Assembly (NCBI GenBank): GCA_025964555.1
Contig: JAOPYQ010000034.1
Location: 30,350 to 94,349, forward strand
Direction: 5' to 3'
Origin: Thermoleophilia bacterium
Lineage (GTDB): Bacteria; Actinomycetota; Thermoleophilia; Gaiellales; SKUG01
Length of the DNA: 64,000 bases
A model generated the notes under the pieces. It made no database searches. It had not been told where the DNA came from and saw only the letters and a list, made by a program, of their open reading frames with translations. Below, piece by piece: positions 36,360-44,179 of the stretch; positions within the stretch are counted from its first letter, which is position 1; the number at the start of each line of letters is the position of its first letter. The position numbers and the translations under genes are program-made.

Positions 36360-36635
36360 ATGAGCAGCATGTCGAACAAGCTATTTCTTGATATCCCCGA
36401 CGACGAGCATCGTCCCCACTCTCTCTCCGCCGAAGCCAAGTTCCCATACCTCGTGGCGATGCTGGAGACCGCCGAAACTGATCCCATACGCATGAAAGCG
36501 CTGCTGGATGACCTCGTGCGATATGCGAAGTCCATCGGGCTGACACCTGTCGCTGGCTTCGCAATGCCGGGTCCACCCCCCGAGCCTCCAAGTACGCCTG
36601 CCGAAGCTGACAGCGGCTGGCTTGTGGACGCCTAA
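36360..36635 (+). CDS. Hypothetical protein
   Basis: A 91-residue protein with a helical middle (AKFPYLVAMLETAETDPIRM) and a Pro-rich C-terminus. No family known to me. A TAGACA -10-like hexamer (36350-36355) ends four bases before the ATG. Confidence 0.55.
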   Translation: MSSMSNKLFLDIPDDEHRPHSLSAEAKFPYLVAMLETAETDPIRMKALLDDLVRYAKSIGLTPVAGFAMPGPPPEPPSTPAEADSGWLVDA

Positions 36636-36660
36636 GACCGCCGTCACTCACCCCAACCTT

Positions 36661-36702
36661 CGAAGCATCGCCCCGGTCGAACGTGTCAGTGCCAAGGTGG
36701 GC
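36661..36702 (+). repeat. Island repeat R, copy 3
   Basis: CGAAGCATCGCCCCGGTCGA followed by ACGTGTCAGTGCCAAGGTGGGC. It includes a small GTGCC/GGCAC hairpin. It stands 84 bases before the next start codon, the same spacing as copy 2. Confidence 0.65.
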
Positions 36703-36744
36703 ACGGGAGTGGTCGGCAGAGGGCTGAACCGAGCATGCGGGTAG

Positions 36745-37149
36745 GTGGCCGAGCAGCGATCCGAAATGGGAGCCAAGTTGCGAACCGACGTTCTGCCTGA
36801 CCTGCTCACCCCCGCGAGCGAGGACGGTCGATGGGCGCAGCTTGGTGGCTACTACGCGGCCGCCGCAATCATCGCCGCTGCCTACTGGCTGCTTCGATAT
36901 CGAGCTTTGCACGGGACTAGCGGTGGCGTGACATGGCACCGCAATCCGGCTGTCATGACCGCGCTGCTTCCAAGCATCGGCGCAATCCTGTTCGCGGTAG
37001 GAGCGTTGGAGCGCGATTGGGCGTATGCGGTCATGGGCCTACCCCTACTCGCCGGTGGAACCGTGCATCAGATTCGAGAAGTGGCGTACCGAAGCCGGGG
37101 TCCACGGGACGACGGTTCCGGCGAAGGCTCTCCTCCTACGAACTCGTGA
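36745..37149 (+). CDS. Hypothetical membrane protein
   Basis: A 134-residue protein with three membrane segments (about 33-50, 68-86 and 91-105) and a charged, Gly/Ser-rich C-terminal tail. GTG start; unknown family. It is the last gene of the R-separated run. Confidence 0.55.
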   Translation: MAEQRSEMGAKLRTDVLPDLLTPASEDGRWAQLGGYYAAAAIIAAAYWLLRYRALHGTSGGVTWHRNPAVMTALLPSIGAILFAVGALERDWAYAVMGLPLLAGGTVHQIREVAYRSRGPRDDGSGEGSPPTNS

Positions 37150-37187
37150 GTACAGGCCCGCCGCCCGCCGTCCGCTAGTCCTAGTCC

Positions 37188-37233
37188 TGACGCACCGCCC
37201 CGGTCGAATGTGTCAACAGGTGCGAGGTCAACG
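37188..37233 (+). repeat. Island repeat R, copy 4
   Basis: TGACGCACCGCCCCGGTCGA followed by ATGTGTCAACAGGTGCGAGGTCAACG. Its right part and the next bases form a perfect 7-bp hairpin (AGGTGCG / CGCACCT) between convergent genes, so this copy may also terminate transcription. Confidence 0.6.
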
Positions 37234-38079
37234 CACCTCGTCAGCGGGTCCCTTGTTCATCCCGAAGCCGCAGCCGAGCCGTGACTTGGGATGCGAGGCA
37301 AGCTGAGACCTCAGGCAACCGTTCATCCCGATATCGAGCGTCCGCCCGTCCTTGAGGTCCACGAGGAGGCCGCGTGTTCGCACCTCGGGGTCCTTGAGGT
37401 GCAGCAAGTAGCCGTTGTTGCCCATCAACGCCTCGGTGGCAGTCCCAGTTGAGAGCTTGACGCGGATCCGCTTCACGTCATCGTCTGCGAGGCCGGTGAC
37501 GAGAGTTCCAAGTTGGATGTCTCGCTGCGTCATCACGGTGACGTGGCCGTTGTATTCGAAGCTGAGCGAGCAACCGCCGCCAGCGAAACGGGACTTTTTT
37601 CTGCGGTCGTCTCGGGTCTCGGTGTAGAGGCACGCCTGCCCGTCCGCCGATGCCCCGCTCAGCATCGTGAAGGAGTACCTCCCGGCGTCGTAGTCCAGCA
37701 CCTTATGTAGCTGGGCTGGATCCACCGACGAGAAGCCGCCTTCCACAGCTTGCGAATGGCGCAAGTTGAACATGCTCTGCGCCATGTCTGACAGGCCGTC
37801 TGCGCCAACAGGGTCGGTCTCCTTCAAAACGCTCAGCCGGTCGGCGTGATTCTTGCCGCCGATCATGTTGTCGATGGGTCCGGGCTGAGCGACAGCGATT
37901 GACCCCACGGAGACCATCGCAACCGCCACCGCGAACAGGGTGCGTGGGGCTCGCCACTTGGAGCGGGAGCGGACACGCTTAGCAGGGGCGACTGCGGCCG
38001 CCCAGATTCGTTCGCGCACGTCGTCATCAGTAGACGCGGGGCCGTAGGCGCTTCGGATTCGATCATCAAGCTCGGTCAT
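37228..38079 (-). CDS. Probable membrane-anchored partner (anti-sigma-like) of the ECF sigma factor
   Basis: A 283-residue protein with a short cytoplasmic N-terminus (about 1-45, TELDDRIRSAYG then RERIWAAAV), one membrane helix (about 47-64) and an extracytoplasmic domain of about 215 residues containing four cysteines (QACLYT, GGCSLSF, NGCLRS and LGCGFG). The layout and the four-base overlap with the sigma gene are typical of sigma/anti-sigma pairs, although no zinc-binding HxxxCxxC motif is present. The name is inferred from context. Confidence 0.65.
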   Translation of the reverse strand: MTELDDRIRSAYGPASTDDDVRERIWAAAVAPAKRVRSRSKWRAPRTLFAVAVAMVSVGSIAVAQPGPIDNMIGGKNHADRLSVLKETDPVGADGLSDMAQSMFNLRHSQAVEGGFSSVDPAQLHKVLDYDAGRYSFTMLSGASADGQACLYTETRDDRRKKSRFAGGGCSLSFEYNGHVTVMTQRDIQLGTLVTGLADDDVKRIRVKLSTGTATEALMGNNGYLLHLKDPEVRTRGLLVDLKDGRTLDIGMNGCLRSQLASHPKSRLGCGFGMNKGPADEVR

Positions 38080-38636
38080 GGCTGGGTCTCCTTGAGTGCC
38101 TGTCGCACCAGTCGTCTCGCACGCAGTAGGCGGACACGGGCCGTGGTCGCGGTGATGCCGAGAGCGCGGCCCGTCTCAGCCACCGAGAGTTCACCCAACG
38201 CCGTCAGCAGCAACGTGTCTCGCAATGCGGGGCTGAGCATGCCGATTGCATGACAGAGAGCCGGGTCAAGTTCGTAGGCGGTCGGCTCATCGGTCGTTAC
38301 GGGATGGTCGTGCGATCCGTGGGCCTGCTGCTGGATCCACCGCTGTTCGCTCTCGCGGTACCGAGCCATGACCTTGGTGGCGATCCCGTAGAGCCACGGT
38401 CGAGCCGTCATCGCAGTGGGATCGAAGCGGCTGCATGAGCGCCACGCGACTGCAAAGGATTCGCTCACGATGTCGTCCGCAGCGTCAGGCCCCACACGCC
38501 CACGAGCGTAGCCCCTGATCACATCCACATGCCGGTCGTAGACCACGCGGAACGCAGCCTCGTCTCCGGCCGAGGCACGCCCGAGCAAATGGGCGTCGGT
38601 CTCCAAGGCCACCGGGTGCTGTTGAGTGGAGGTCAC
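38076..38636 (-). CDS. ECF-family RNA polymerase sigma factor
   Basis: A 186-residue group IV sigma factor. Region 2 spans about 16-85 (DEAAFRVVYDRHVDVIRGYA, DAADDIVSESFAVAWRS, then RPWLYGIATKVMARYRE) and region 4 about 125-180 (LSPALRDTLLLTALGELSVA then TATTARVRLLRARRLVRQAL). It starts at GTG 38636. Its stop overlaps the start of the membrane partner. It would redirect RNA polymerase to a small set of promoters in response to an envelope signal; the targets are unknown. An ECF carried by a mobile island is notable. Confidence 0.88.
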   Translation of the reverse strand: MTSTQQHPVALETDAHLLGRASAGDEAAFRVVYDRHVDVIRGYARGRVGPDAADDIVSESFAVAWRSCSRFDPTAMTARPWLYGIATKVMARYRESEQRWIQQQAHGSHDHPVTTDEPTAYELDPALCHAIGMLSPALRDTLLLTALGELSVAETGRALGITATTARVRLLRARRLVRQALKETQP

Positions 38637-38764
38637 GTAGGTGATTCCGGTCTCGCGCTACGAAGCGTTACATCGTTGCACTCAGAACCCCGAGCGCGAT
38701 CCTTCCGTTCGAAGCCTCGACGGGGGAGAGTTCAGCGAAGGGATATCCGTTGTCGTCTTGCTCG

Positions 38765-38938
38765 TTATTCAGTTCTTCGTTCTCGCTTCATGACGTAGAC
38801 GGGCTTCACGCTAGAACTGGTCCCCATCGCCGCTACTGAATGCAGTTGCCATCCCGCGACAACGGCGTCATTGAGGAGGGTCGTGTCGCCTTCGGCGTCG
38901 GACATGCTGCGAATCACCTGATACTCGTAAGTCGTCAT
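38765..38938 (-). CDS. DUF4177-like small protein
   Basis: A 57-residue protein, TTYEYQVIRS then LLNDAVVAGWQLHSVAAMG and a basic end. The order of YEYxV, an LN-helix and GWxLxSV matches the DUF4177-type fold, a small protein of unknown role common in mobile elements. The ATG at 38938 is preferred because the family starts there. Confidence 0.65.
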   Translation of the reverse strand: MTTYEYQVIRSMSDAEGDTTLLNDAVVAGWQLHSVAAMGTSSSVKPVYVMKRERRTE

Positions 38939-39047
38939 GGTGGTGGCTTGCCCGAATAGCAGGAGGTTCACTCGCTGGGAAACTGGGTGCTTCGGGACCG
39001 GCGCGACGAGCTAATCGGGCTCCCCTGAGTCCACCCCGAGCGGCACG

Positions 39048-39242
39048 ATGCGTGGTGTGCTTCTCCGCCGCCTCATCGTTGATCTTGCCGTCCCGCTCAC
39101 TCCGGCGCTGGTGGAGGCTGAGCGCAGCGAGTGGCATCGTTCGCGGGTCACAGGGTCCGAGGACGAGCGGACGATTTTCAGGCCCATGGAGCCTCGGTTG
39201 TCGGGTGCGGACCAGCAACGGGTAAGCCTGCCGCATGGATGA
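39048..39242 (+). CDS. Possible small protein upstream of the gene at 39235
   Basis: A 64-residue frame whose stop overlaps the next ATG by eight bases, which could mean coupling. It has no family motif and no clear initiation signal, and other frames are open across the same DNA. The 296 bp from 38,939 to 39,234 contain nothing else I can support. Confidence 0.2.
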   Translation: MRGVLLRRLIVDLAVPLTPALVEAERSEWHRSRVTGSEDERTIFRPMEPRLSGADQQRVSLPHG

Positions 39243-39657
39243 CAACGAACTCCGCGCACGTCCTCCCTCCGGCATTCCCGCAGAGGAATGGAAGCGTTGG
39301 TGGAAGCACTTCGGTGAGATTCCCTTGCGGCACCTTATGCTCCTGTACTGGGACCCCATCGGAGTGTACGGGGCGTCGGAAGCACTGGATGAATACGACC
39401 GCTACGTGTCGCACGTCGGTGGGATGCTCATGCGGGGAGAAGCCGCAGCGGCGATTTCGCTGTACCTCTGCGACGCGGCAATCGACTTGATGGGCATCGC
39501 AGCGCCTACGTCTGACGACACCGCCCGTCGCGCAGTGGAGTGGTTCAATGATTCGGCATCGGCGTTTGTCGGCCAGTCGAGGGTTGAACAGCGGCTGCTC
39601 TACGGAGAGGACGACACTGGTCGTTCGGGCGATCCGTTTCCTTCCACAAACCCGTAA
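39235..39657 (+). CDS. DUF1871-like hypothetical protein
   Basis: A 140-residue acidic helical protein. The stretch LLYWDPIGVYG, then LDEYDRYVSHVGGML and CDAAIDLMGI, resembles the WDPIGxxx-P-DEYDxE pattern of DUF1871 and related immunity-type proteins often found in toxin/immunity or contact-dependent loci. The function is unknown. GGTAAGC just upstream of the ATG may serve as a leaderless -10. Repeat S begins inside its last codons. Confidence 0.6.
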   Translation: MDDNELRARPPSGIPAEEWKRWWKHFGEIPLRHLMLLYWDPIGVYGASEALDEYDRYVSHVGGMLMRGEAAAAISLYLCDAAIDLMGIAAPTSDDTARRAVEWFNDSASAFVGQSRVEQRLLYGEDDTGRSGDPFPSTNP

Positions 39658-39731
39658 GTACGTCCACGTTTTCGACACGCGGCGGAGGGAGGCGTCGAAG
39701 GCAGGTCAACGGGGCTAGTTAGCTACGAACT
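39637..39731 (+). repeat. Island repeat S, copy 1
   Basis: About 95 bases similar to 41128-41228. Shared blocks include CACAAA, CCGTAAGTA, GTTTTCG, a GGAGGGAGGCGTCGAA-like core, and GTTAGC followed by ACGAACTC. Both copies sit at the 3' end of a plus-strand gene facing a minus-strand gene. A weaker relative lies near 40228-40319. Confidence 0.6.
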
Positions 39732-40196
39732 CTCTCTGAGGTCGAGCTCGAACACCCGTAGCGCGATGACCTCTGCCTCCGTCAACCCCACTGACGCTCG
39801 CGTGCGGAGTAGGAGGGTTGGCTCGTCGCGCTCCTTGGCCCAAGCGAAGTCGGCGTCGAAAAGCTCGTCGTCCACCCACGCGACTGACCGTCCCGACACC
39901 CACTCTGAGACGTGTGGCAGCTTCCATGACGGCGTCGAGGTCGGATTGGGCAGGGGTACCACCGGCAGGTCGGCAAGTCCTAGGAGAGGAGCGTAGACGG
40001 CGTTGGCCGCTGCTCCCCATGACGTTGCCCAAGCTAGCTCGTACAGGTCACCTAGTTCTCTCAACCATTCGGCGTGCTGCTTGCCGAGGGTGACGCGATA
40101 CTTGTCGGTTTCGATGCGCTCGTAGCCGGGAGGGATTCCAGCCGTTGTCGGGGAAAGGACGCCGTCAACATCGAGCAGGAGAAGCGGTCGCGGCAT
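39723..40196 (-). CDS. HAD-fold phosphatase-like protein
   Basis: A 157-residue protein with the HAD nucleophile motif LLLDVDGVLSP at the N-terminus, a mid-protein WATSWG (motif II region) and SVAWVDDELFDADFAW near the acidic motif IV. It resembles the small HAD domains found with RNA-repair systems (Swiss Army Knife type). The substrate is unknown. On the minus strand TAAGGT lies six bases before the ATG, a leaderless-type arrangement. Confidence 0.72.
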   Translation of the reverse strand: MPRPLLLLDVDGVLSPTTAGIPPGYERIETDKYRVTLGKQHAEWLRELGDLYELAWATSWGAAANAVYAPLLGLADLPVVPLPNPTSTPSWKLPHVSEWVSGRSVAWVDDELFDADFAWAKERDEPTLLLRTRASVGLTEAEVIALRVFELDLRESS

Positions 40197-40308
40197 ACCC
40201 CCACCTTACCGTGTGGGATGCCAGAGCCTTTCTGCCCACAAAGCACGCCTGCGGCGATTCGACTGACTCAGAAGGCGTCCGGGGCAGGCGTCAAGGTGAT
40301 CGTGGCAG

Positions 40309-40644
40309 TTAGGCGGACGGAGGTGCCGCTTTGTAGTCCGCAAGCGCCTCCGCGTACTCGGCAGCCGTGATGCTCCACTCCGCGCTTCGTTCGACGCGAG
40401 GTGACAGCCGCTTACCGAGCCTCTCCGCCGAGGAGACGAAATCCGAAGGCCACAGACGAACTTCCTCTGGAACTGTGTCCGTGAGACGGTAGCGGCCTTT
40501 CAGGAGATCAAGCCAGCCGCCAGTACCGAGGCGACAGACGGCCCCCTCGACCTCATCGTGCGTGGGGATCGCGTGGTTGAACATGTCAGCGGCTGCGACG
40601 ATGTCCCGGACGCTCGCGCCCTCCGGGTACCTCGCCATCGACAT
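40309..40644 (-). CDS. Winged-helix-like hypothetical protein
   Basis: At least 111 residues (ATG 40644). GASVRDIVAAADMFNHAIP followed by TGGWLDLLKGRYRLT resembles a family of short bacterial proteins with a winged-helix-like layout. Coding character continues upstream in frame (RDWVDAWILM), but no ATG, GTG or TTG is available there, so either the start is unusual or the gene has lost its 5' end. Confidence 0.6.
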   Translation of the reverse strand: MSMARYPEGASVRDIVAAADMFNHAIPTHDEVEGAVCRLGTGGWLDLLKGRYRLTDTVPEEVRLWPSDFVSSAERLGKRLSPRVERSAEWSITAAEYAEALADYKAAPPSA

Positions 40645-40726
40645 GAGGATCCACGCATCAACCCAGTCACGGTCGAGTCGAGGGCCGCATGAGGTTGCCC
40701 ATAAGCTCAGGTGGGATGATGACAGC

Positions 40727-41119
40727 GTGGGATATCGACTCGTGGTAGCGGTGGGGATGTGCGTGTGCGTGCTGTCCGGGTGTGGCACCGACACAGCGCC
40801 AAAGGCCCCTGCGCCGGAGGTCGAGCCGGAGAACGTCCGGCAGGTCGTGCGGTGTCTCGACGCAGACCTCAAAGCTTGCGATGCGCCCAAAGGTATCGAA
40901 TGCCGCCCGAACGAGTACAGCCTGTGCAGCGCGGATAACGCCAAAGGGGCCGTTACGCTTTGTGCCGCATACTGGATCGGGCTTTGGTTGCCCGAGGACC
41001 CTCCATCGGTCACCAAGGCGATACGGGATTGTCGGGATACTCATGACGATGGCCACCTGTGCGAGGACGGTCAGATCGAGCTTTACCCTGACCACACCTG
41101 CCGCACGGTCGGTAGATGA
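40727..41119 (+). CDS. Small lipoprotein, hypothetical
   Basis: A 130-residue protein with a lipoprotein signal (YRLVVAVGMCVCVLSGC, lipobox LSGC) followed by a cysteine-rich secreted domain with eight further cysteines, likely disulfide-bonded. GTG start with GATGAT a few bases upstream. Unknown family. It could be a surface-exclusion or envelope factor of the element, suggested only by its cargo position. Confidence 0.68.
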   Translation: MGYRLVVAVGMCVCVLSGCGTDTAPKAPAPEVEPENVRQVVRCLDADLKACDAPKGIECRPNEYSLCSADNAKGAVTLCAAYWIGLWLPEDPPSVTKAIRDCRDTHDDGHLCEDGQIELYPDHTCRTVGR

Positions 41120-41127
41120 CCGCTGCC

Positions 41128-41228
41128 GTTTTTGCTCCCACAAAGCCGTAAGTAGGGTCTGGGGGTTTTCGGACCCGGCGCAGGGAGGCGTCGAACGCAA
41201 CCGAAAACGAGGCTGTTAGCCACGAACT
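41128..41228 (+). repeat. Island repeat S, copy 2
   Basis: It resembles 39637-39731. It contains an 8-bp inverted repeat (GTTTTCGG / CCGAAAAC) spanning the conserved core, so it may act as a terminator between convergent genes. Confidence 0.6.
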
Positions 41229-41236
41229 CGTCTACT

Positions 41237-41569
41237 TCACGAACCCGAGGGTGGCAGACCGCCGTCATCCGACGTGACCGCTGCGTCATCCGCCTCTGCC
41301 AGCTTGAACGCAGCACACGCGAGTAGCAGGCTCGCCAGTGACGCGGCTGCAAGCCAAGGGCTGCTGAGGATGCCAGCGAGGATGATGAAAACGCCGACCA
41401 ATATCCAGCATACGGTTCCGATTGCCTGTCGAAAGCGATGACCCGGCACGGCGTCGTTCACCGTCCCGCGCGTCGATAGCCGATACGCGAACTTGCAGCC
41501 AATGGCCACGAAGAAGACGGGACCGATCAAAATCGCCCCGAGCCGAAACTTCATTTCGAACACCGACAT
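41237..41569 (-). CDS. Small membrane protein, hypothetical
   Basis: A 110-residue protein with four hydrophobic segments (about 9-26, 48-66, 70-90 overlapping) and an acidic C-terminus. Unknown family. Convergent with the lipoprotein gene. Confidence 0.55.
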   Translation of the reverse strand: MSVFEMKFRLGAILIGPVFFVAIGCKFAYRLSTRGTVNDAVPGHRFRQAIGTVCWILVGVFIILAGILSSPWLAAASLASLLLACAAFKLAEADDAAVTSDDGGLPPSGS

Positions 41570-41599
41570 GTACCGACCAGTATGACGCAGGCCGCGTCG

Positions 41600-41842
41600 T
41601 TACTTCCGCAGCCGCCGCGTGTGGACCTGTGCGATCACGGGGACCTCGGCACGCGAGATCCGCTCTAGCTCATCGAGCCTGATGAAGTACCGGCCCTTAG
41701 GATTCGGCCTCTCCAGTTGGATCAGACCGCGTCGATGCAACTGTCGGGCCCACGCCGCCGTTAGCCCGATTGCCGCCGCTCCGACTGACAACCGGACCAT
41801 ATGAACGTGGTCGAAGGCTGTGATGTCAGGGATCGGGTTCAT
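41600..41842 (-). CDS. Small winged-helix/MerR-like DNA-binding protein
   Basis: An 80-residue protein with one HTH: RLSVGAAAIGLTAAWARQLH, then RRGLIQLERPNPKGRYFI, a wing, and a DELERI helix. This fits excisionase/MerR-type regulators. TAAAAT ends six bases before the ATG. A palindrome (ACTCGATGACGAGT) about 15 bases further upstream could be its operator. A second excisionase-like protein is encoded at 46676, so this one is more likely a regulator. Confidence 0.65.
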   Translation of the reverse strand: MNPIPDITAFDHVHMVRLSVGAAAIGLTAAWARQLHRRGLIQLERPNPKGRYFIRLDELERISRAEVPVIAQVHTRRLRK

Positions 41843-41962
41843 ATGTACATTTTACTCGATGACGAGTCTGATCTGATCGACTTTCTGGGTGTCGGCCTCC
41901 CTTTGATCTGGCAGACGAGGGCGGGGCACATCGCAACAGGCACTCAGGGGTAGGGTCCTGCC

Positions 41963-43162
41963 ATGGGCCTCGGAGCGGATAAGGGTAAGACGGAGCATTC
42001 TGGTGCGCGTGACATGGCGCGGAAGCATGGTCATTGGGGCTTCACCGAGGAGGCAAAGGAATGGGCTTCTCGCGCTCGACGGATTCAGGGCAAGCAGGAA
42101 GTCGCTAACCAGAGCGAAGACGATATGGCTCCCGCTACAGTCGAAGCTGTAGTCGCGGAGTTACTGACCGAGGCCGCCCACAAGATCGACGCCGACGATC
42201 CTGAGGTCCGAACCGAAGGCTGGGCGGCGATTGGAACAATGTGCAACGGTCTCCCAGAGAACGTGGGTGCTGCTTGGGAGGCGGTGCGAGGCAAGTTCGA
42301 CCGTGAGGAAACGCCCGAGGTTATTGAGGTAGCTGTCTCCGCGCTCGGTCACATGGCGGCGAACGATTGCGTGTCGCTACACATGATTCCGACCGTAGGC
42401 CCCTTGCTGATGCGCCACGTTGCATCGCCATCCGCAGATGTGCGGCTGGCGGTGGCGGAAGCCCTGCCGTGGTTCAAGCTGACAGACACCGATGGTGAGG
42501 CGCTGACCTCCGATCCGTTGAACGACTCCATCATCGAGGCACTGATTCGTCTAAGCGGCGATTCGGAAGCGGATGTGCGTGACTGGGCGACATTCGGTCT
42601 GGGGCAGCTTCCCAGCGACACAAAATCGATTCGAGCAGCCCTGACCGCCAGACTGGCTGACACGCATGACAACACGAGGGCGGAGGCGCAGGTCGCACTA
42701 GCGAAGCGTCGTGACCAGTCTGCGCTCCCGAGCGTGAAAGCGGACCTCGAATCGGAGTCGGTTGGACTGTTGGCTGTCGAGGCTGCGGCCTACCTCGAAG
42801 CCGACGAGTTGTTGCCTGCGCTTCGAGAACTCGAATCATGGTGGGACGTTGACGAGGCGCTGCTGGCTACCGCTTTACGCCGTTGCGACCCTTCAACGAG
42901 ACAGTCCGACATCGACCTCATGGCTTGGTTCTCCGAACAGCTTGAAGCCGCCATGACCGTCCCCACGAGCATTCGGTTCGACAGGGACGATCTCGACTAC
43001 ACGCTTCAGGTCGAATGGGTTGACGCCCACGGGGAGACCGAGCGGGCATGGTGGTCGTTCTGGCACCTGCTGGGCGCTCACGGTGGACGAGACAAAGCGG
43101 ACGACGCTCTCGCTGCCGTTCTGGCTCACCTGCACGACCAGCTGTCAGAATCCGGAACGTGA
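41963..43162 (+). CDS. HEAT-repeat protein
   Basis: A 399-residue protein. Residues 60-320 form HEAT/PBS-lyase-like helical repeats (VEVAVSALGHMAAND-like, ADVRLAVAEALPWF, ADVRDWATFGLGQLP, then TRAEAQVALAKRRD). A C-terminal region (about 330-399) is distinct, with tryptophans. The N-terminus carries KHGHWGFTEEAKEWASRA. HEAT scaffolds bind proteins or nucleic acids; the role is unknown. GGTAGGGT ending six bases before the ATG suggests a leaderless transcript. Confidence 0.75.
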   Translation: MGLGADKGKTEHSGARDMARKHGHWGFTEEAKEWASRARRIQGKQEVANQSEDDMAPATVEAVVAELLTEAAHKIDADDPEVRTEGWAAIGTMCNGLPENVGAAWEAVRGKFDREETPEVIEVAVSALGHMAANDCVSLHMIPTVGPLLMRHVASPSADVRLAVAEALPWFKLTDTDGEALTSDPLNDSIIEALIRLSGDSEADVRDWATFGLGQLPSDTKSIRAALTARLADTHDNTRAEAQVALAKRRDQSALPSVKADLESESVGLLAVEAAAYLEADELLPALRELESWWDVDEALLATALRRCDPSTRQSDIDLMAWFSEQLEAAMTVPTSIRFDRDDLDYTLQVEWVDAHGETERAWWSFWHLLGAHGGRDKADDALAAVLAHLHDQLSESGT

Positions 43163-43240
43163 GCGTGGCACTGCTCTCGTCAATCACAGTGGCCAGCGCA
43201 TGACACGCCAGCCCGAATAGGCAACGGCCTCGTCTGCGTA

Positions 43241-43984
43241 TCAGTCCGTTCGGGGGCCCGGTAGTACCTCCACGGCGTGACCGAAGTTCCACGTCACGAG
43301 CCGCTGCCCTAGCTCATGCGGTTCCTTCTCCACGAAGGCGACCCGGAGGACGGGGTCGAATCGCCCGTACCCGAGATCGCGCCTGAGGTTAGCGAGCAAG
43401 AGTTGTCGTCCCACGTCGTCGGCAGCCTTTGTGGACAGAAAGCGGACTTTGCCCCGGCTGTCAGTCGCAACCGCGAGCCGACGCAAGTCACCCATCCCCG
43501 GAAGATCGGTGACGAAGCGGCAGACATATGCGCCGGGGACCGTCACAGGATGACGCTCCGCGATGCCCCAGCGAACGAGGTATTGCCGAACCGTCGCAGG
43601 AGTGATGTCGAGGTCGAGTTCCTTCCTGATCGCGTAGGCCAGTGCTGCCGCGTCCCACAGGCGTCGGTCCCCCTGTCGCAGGTACGTGCGAGGCTCGGGT
43701 GATCCGGCGAGCAGGTCCCCGATTTTGACTTGATGCTCCGCCGTGAGCTTGCGTGGCTGTCCAAGGCGTGCGGTCACCGTCCCTCGCTTGGCGTCCCGAA
43801 CCCACCTCGCCAACGTCACCCGATGGATGCCGTTCTGCCGAGCGACCTGCGCCTGCGAGCGCCCCCACCCGACCTGCCGCAGCACGTCGGAACGGAGGGC
43901 GTCGAGTTCGCCGGCTGTGAGCTTTCGCAGGTCGCGGATGTCGGATCTCGCAGTCAGGGAGCGGATGGAACCAAACAGGATCAC
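43241..43984 (-). CDS. IS630-like transposase derivative (DNA-binding, degenerate catalytic region)
   Basis: A 247-residue protein. The N-terminal HTH (about 33-65, WGRSQAQVARQNGIHRVTLA) and a winged helix (about 105-150, ALAYAIRKELDLDITPATVR) match IS630/Tc1-type transposases. The following DDE region is short and altered: DSRGKVRFLSTK then FVEKEPHELGQ where the family has a VDGH-like acidic motif, and the LPPYSPxLNPxE end is absent. Active transposition is unlikely; it may be repurposed as a regulator. Start GTG 43984. No inverted repeats were found at its ends. Confidence 0.65.
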   Translation of the reverse strand: MILFGSIRSLTARSDIRDLRKLTAGELDALRSDVLRQVGWGRSQAQVARQNGIHRVTLARWVRDAKRGTVTARLGQPRKLTAEHQVKIGDLLAGSPEPRTYLRQGDRRLWDAAALAYAIRKELDLDITPATVRQYLVRWGIAERHPVTVPGAYVCRFVTDLPGMGDLRRLAVATDSRGKVRFLSTKAADDVGRQLLLANLRRDLGYGRFDPVLRVAFVEKEPHELGQRLVTWNFGHAVEVLPGPRTD

Positions 43985-44179
43985 GTTTTTGGCTCAGCTA
44001 GCCGGATTGCGTCTCGCGGGGCTCGCCCGAGTGTAACAAGTTAACGTCCGACAAGCGTGCTTCGTCCCCCCAAAATCGGTTTTCGAGCATGCATGAATGC
44101 TGCTGGGACACGGTACGGTGGCGACAGCAGGGGTGCCTATCACCCTCGCCGCCCAACCCCACGACGCAGAAGGAGCCAC

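Noticed and set aside
35795..37233. Integron-type attC sites for the repeat-separated genes
   Set aside because: The repeats lack the paired core sites of attC and no IntI-type integrase is seen; the element's recombinases are a phage-type tyrosine integrase and a serine recombinase.
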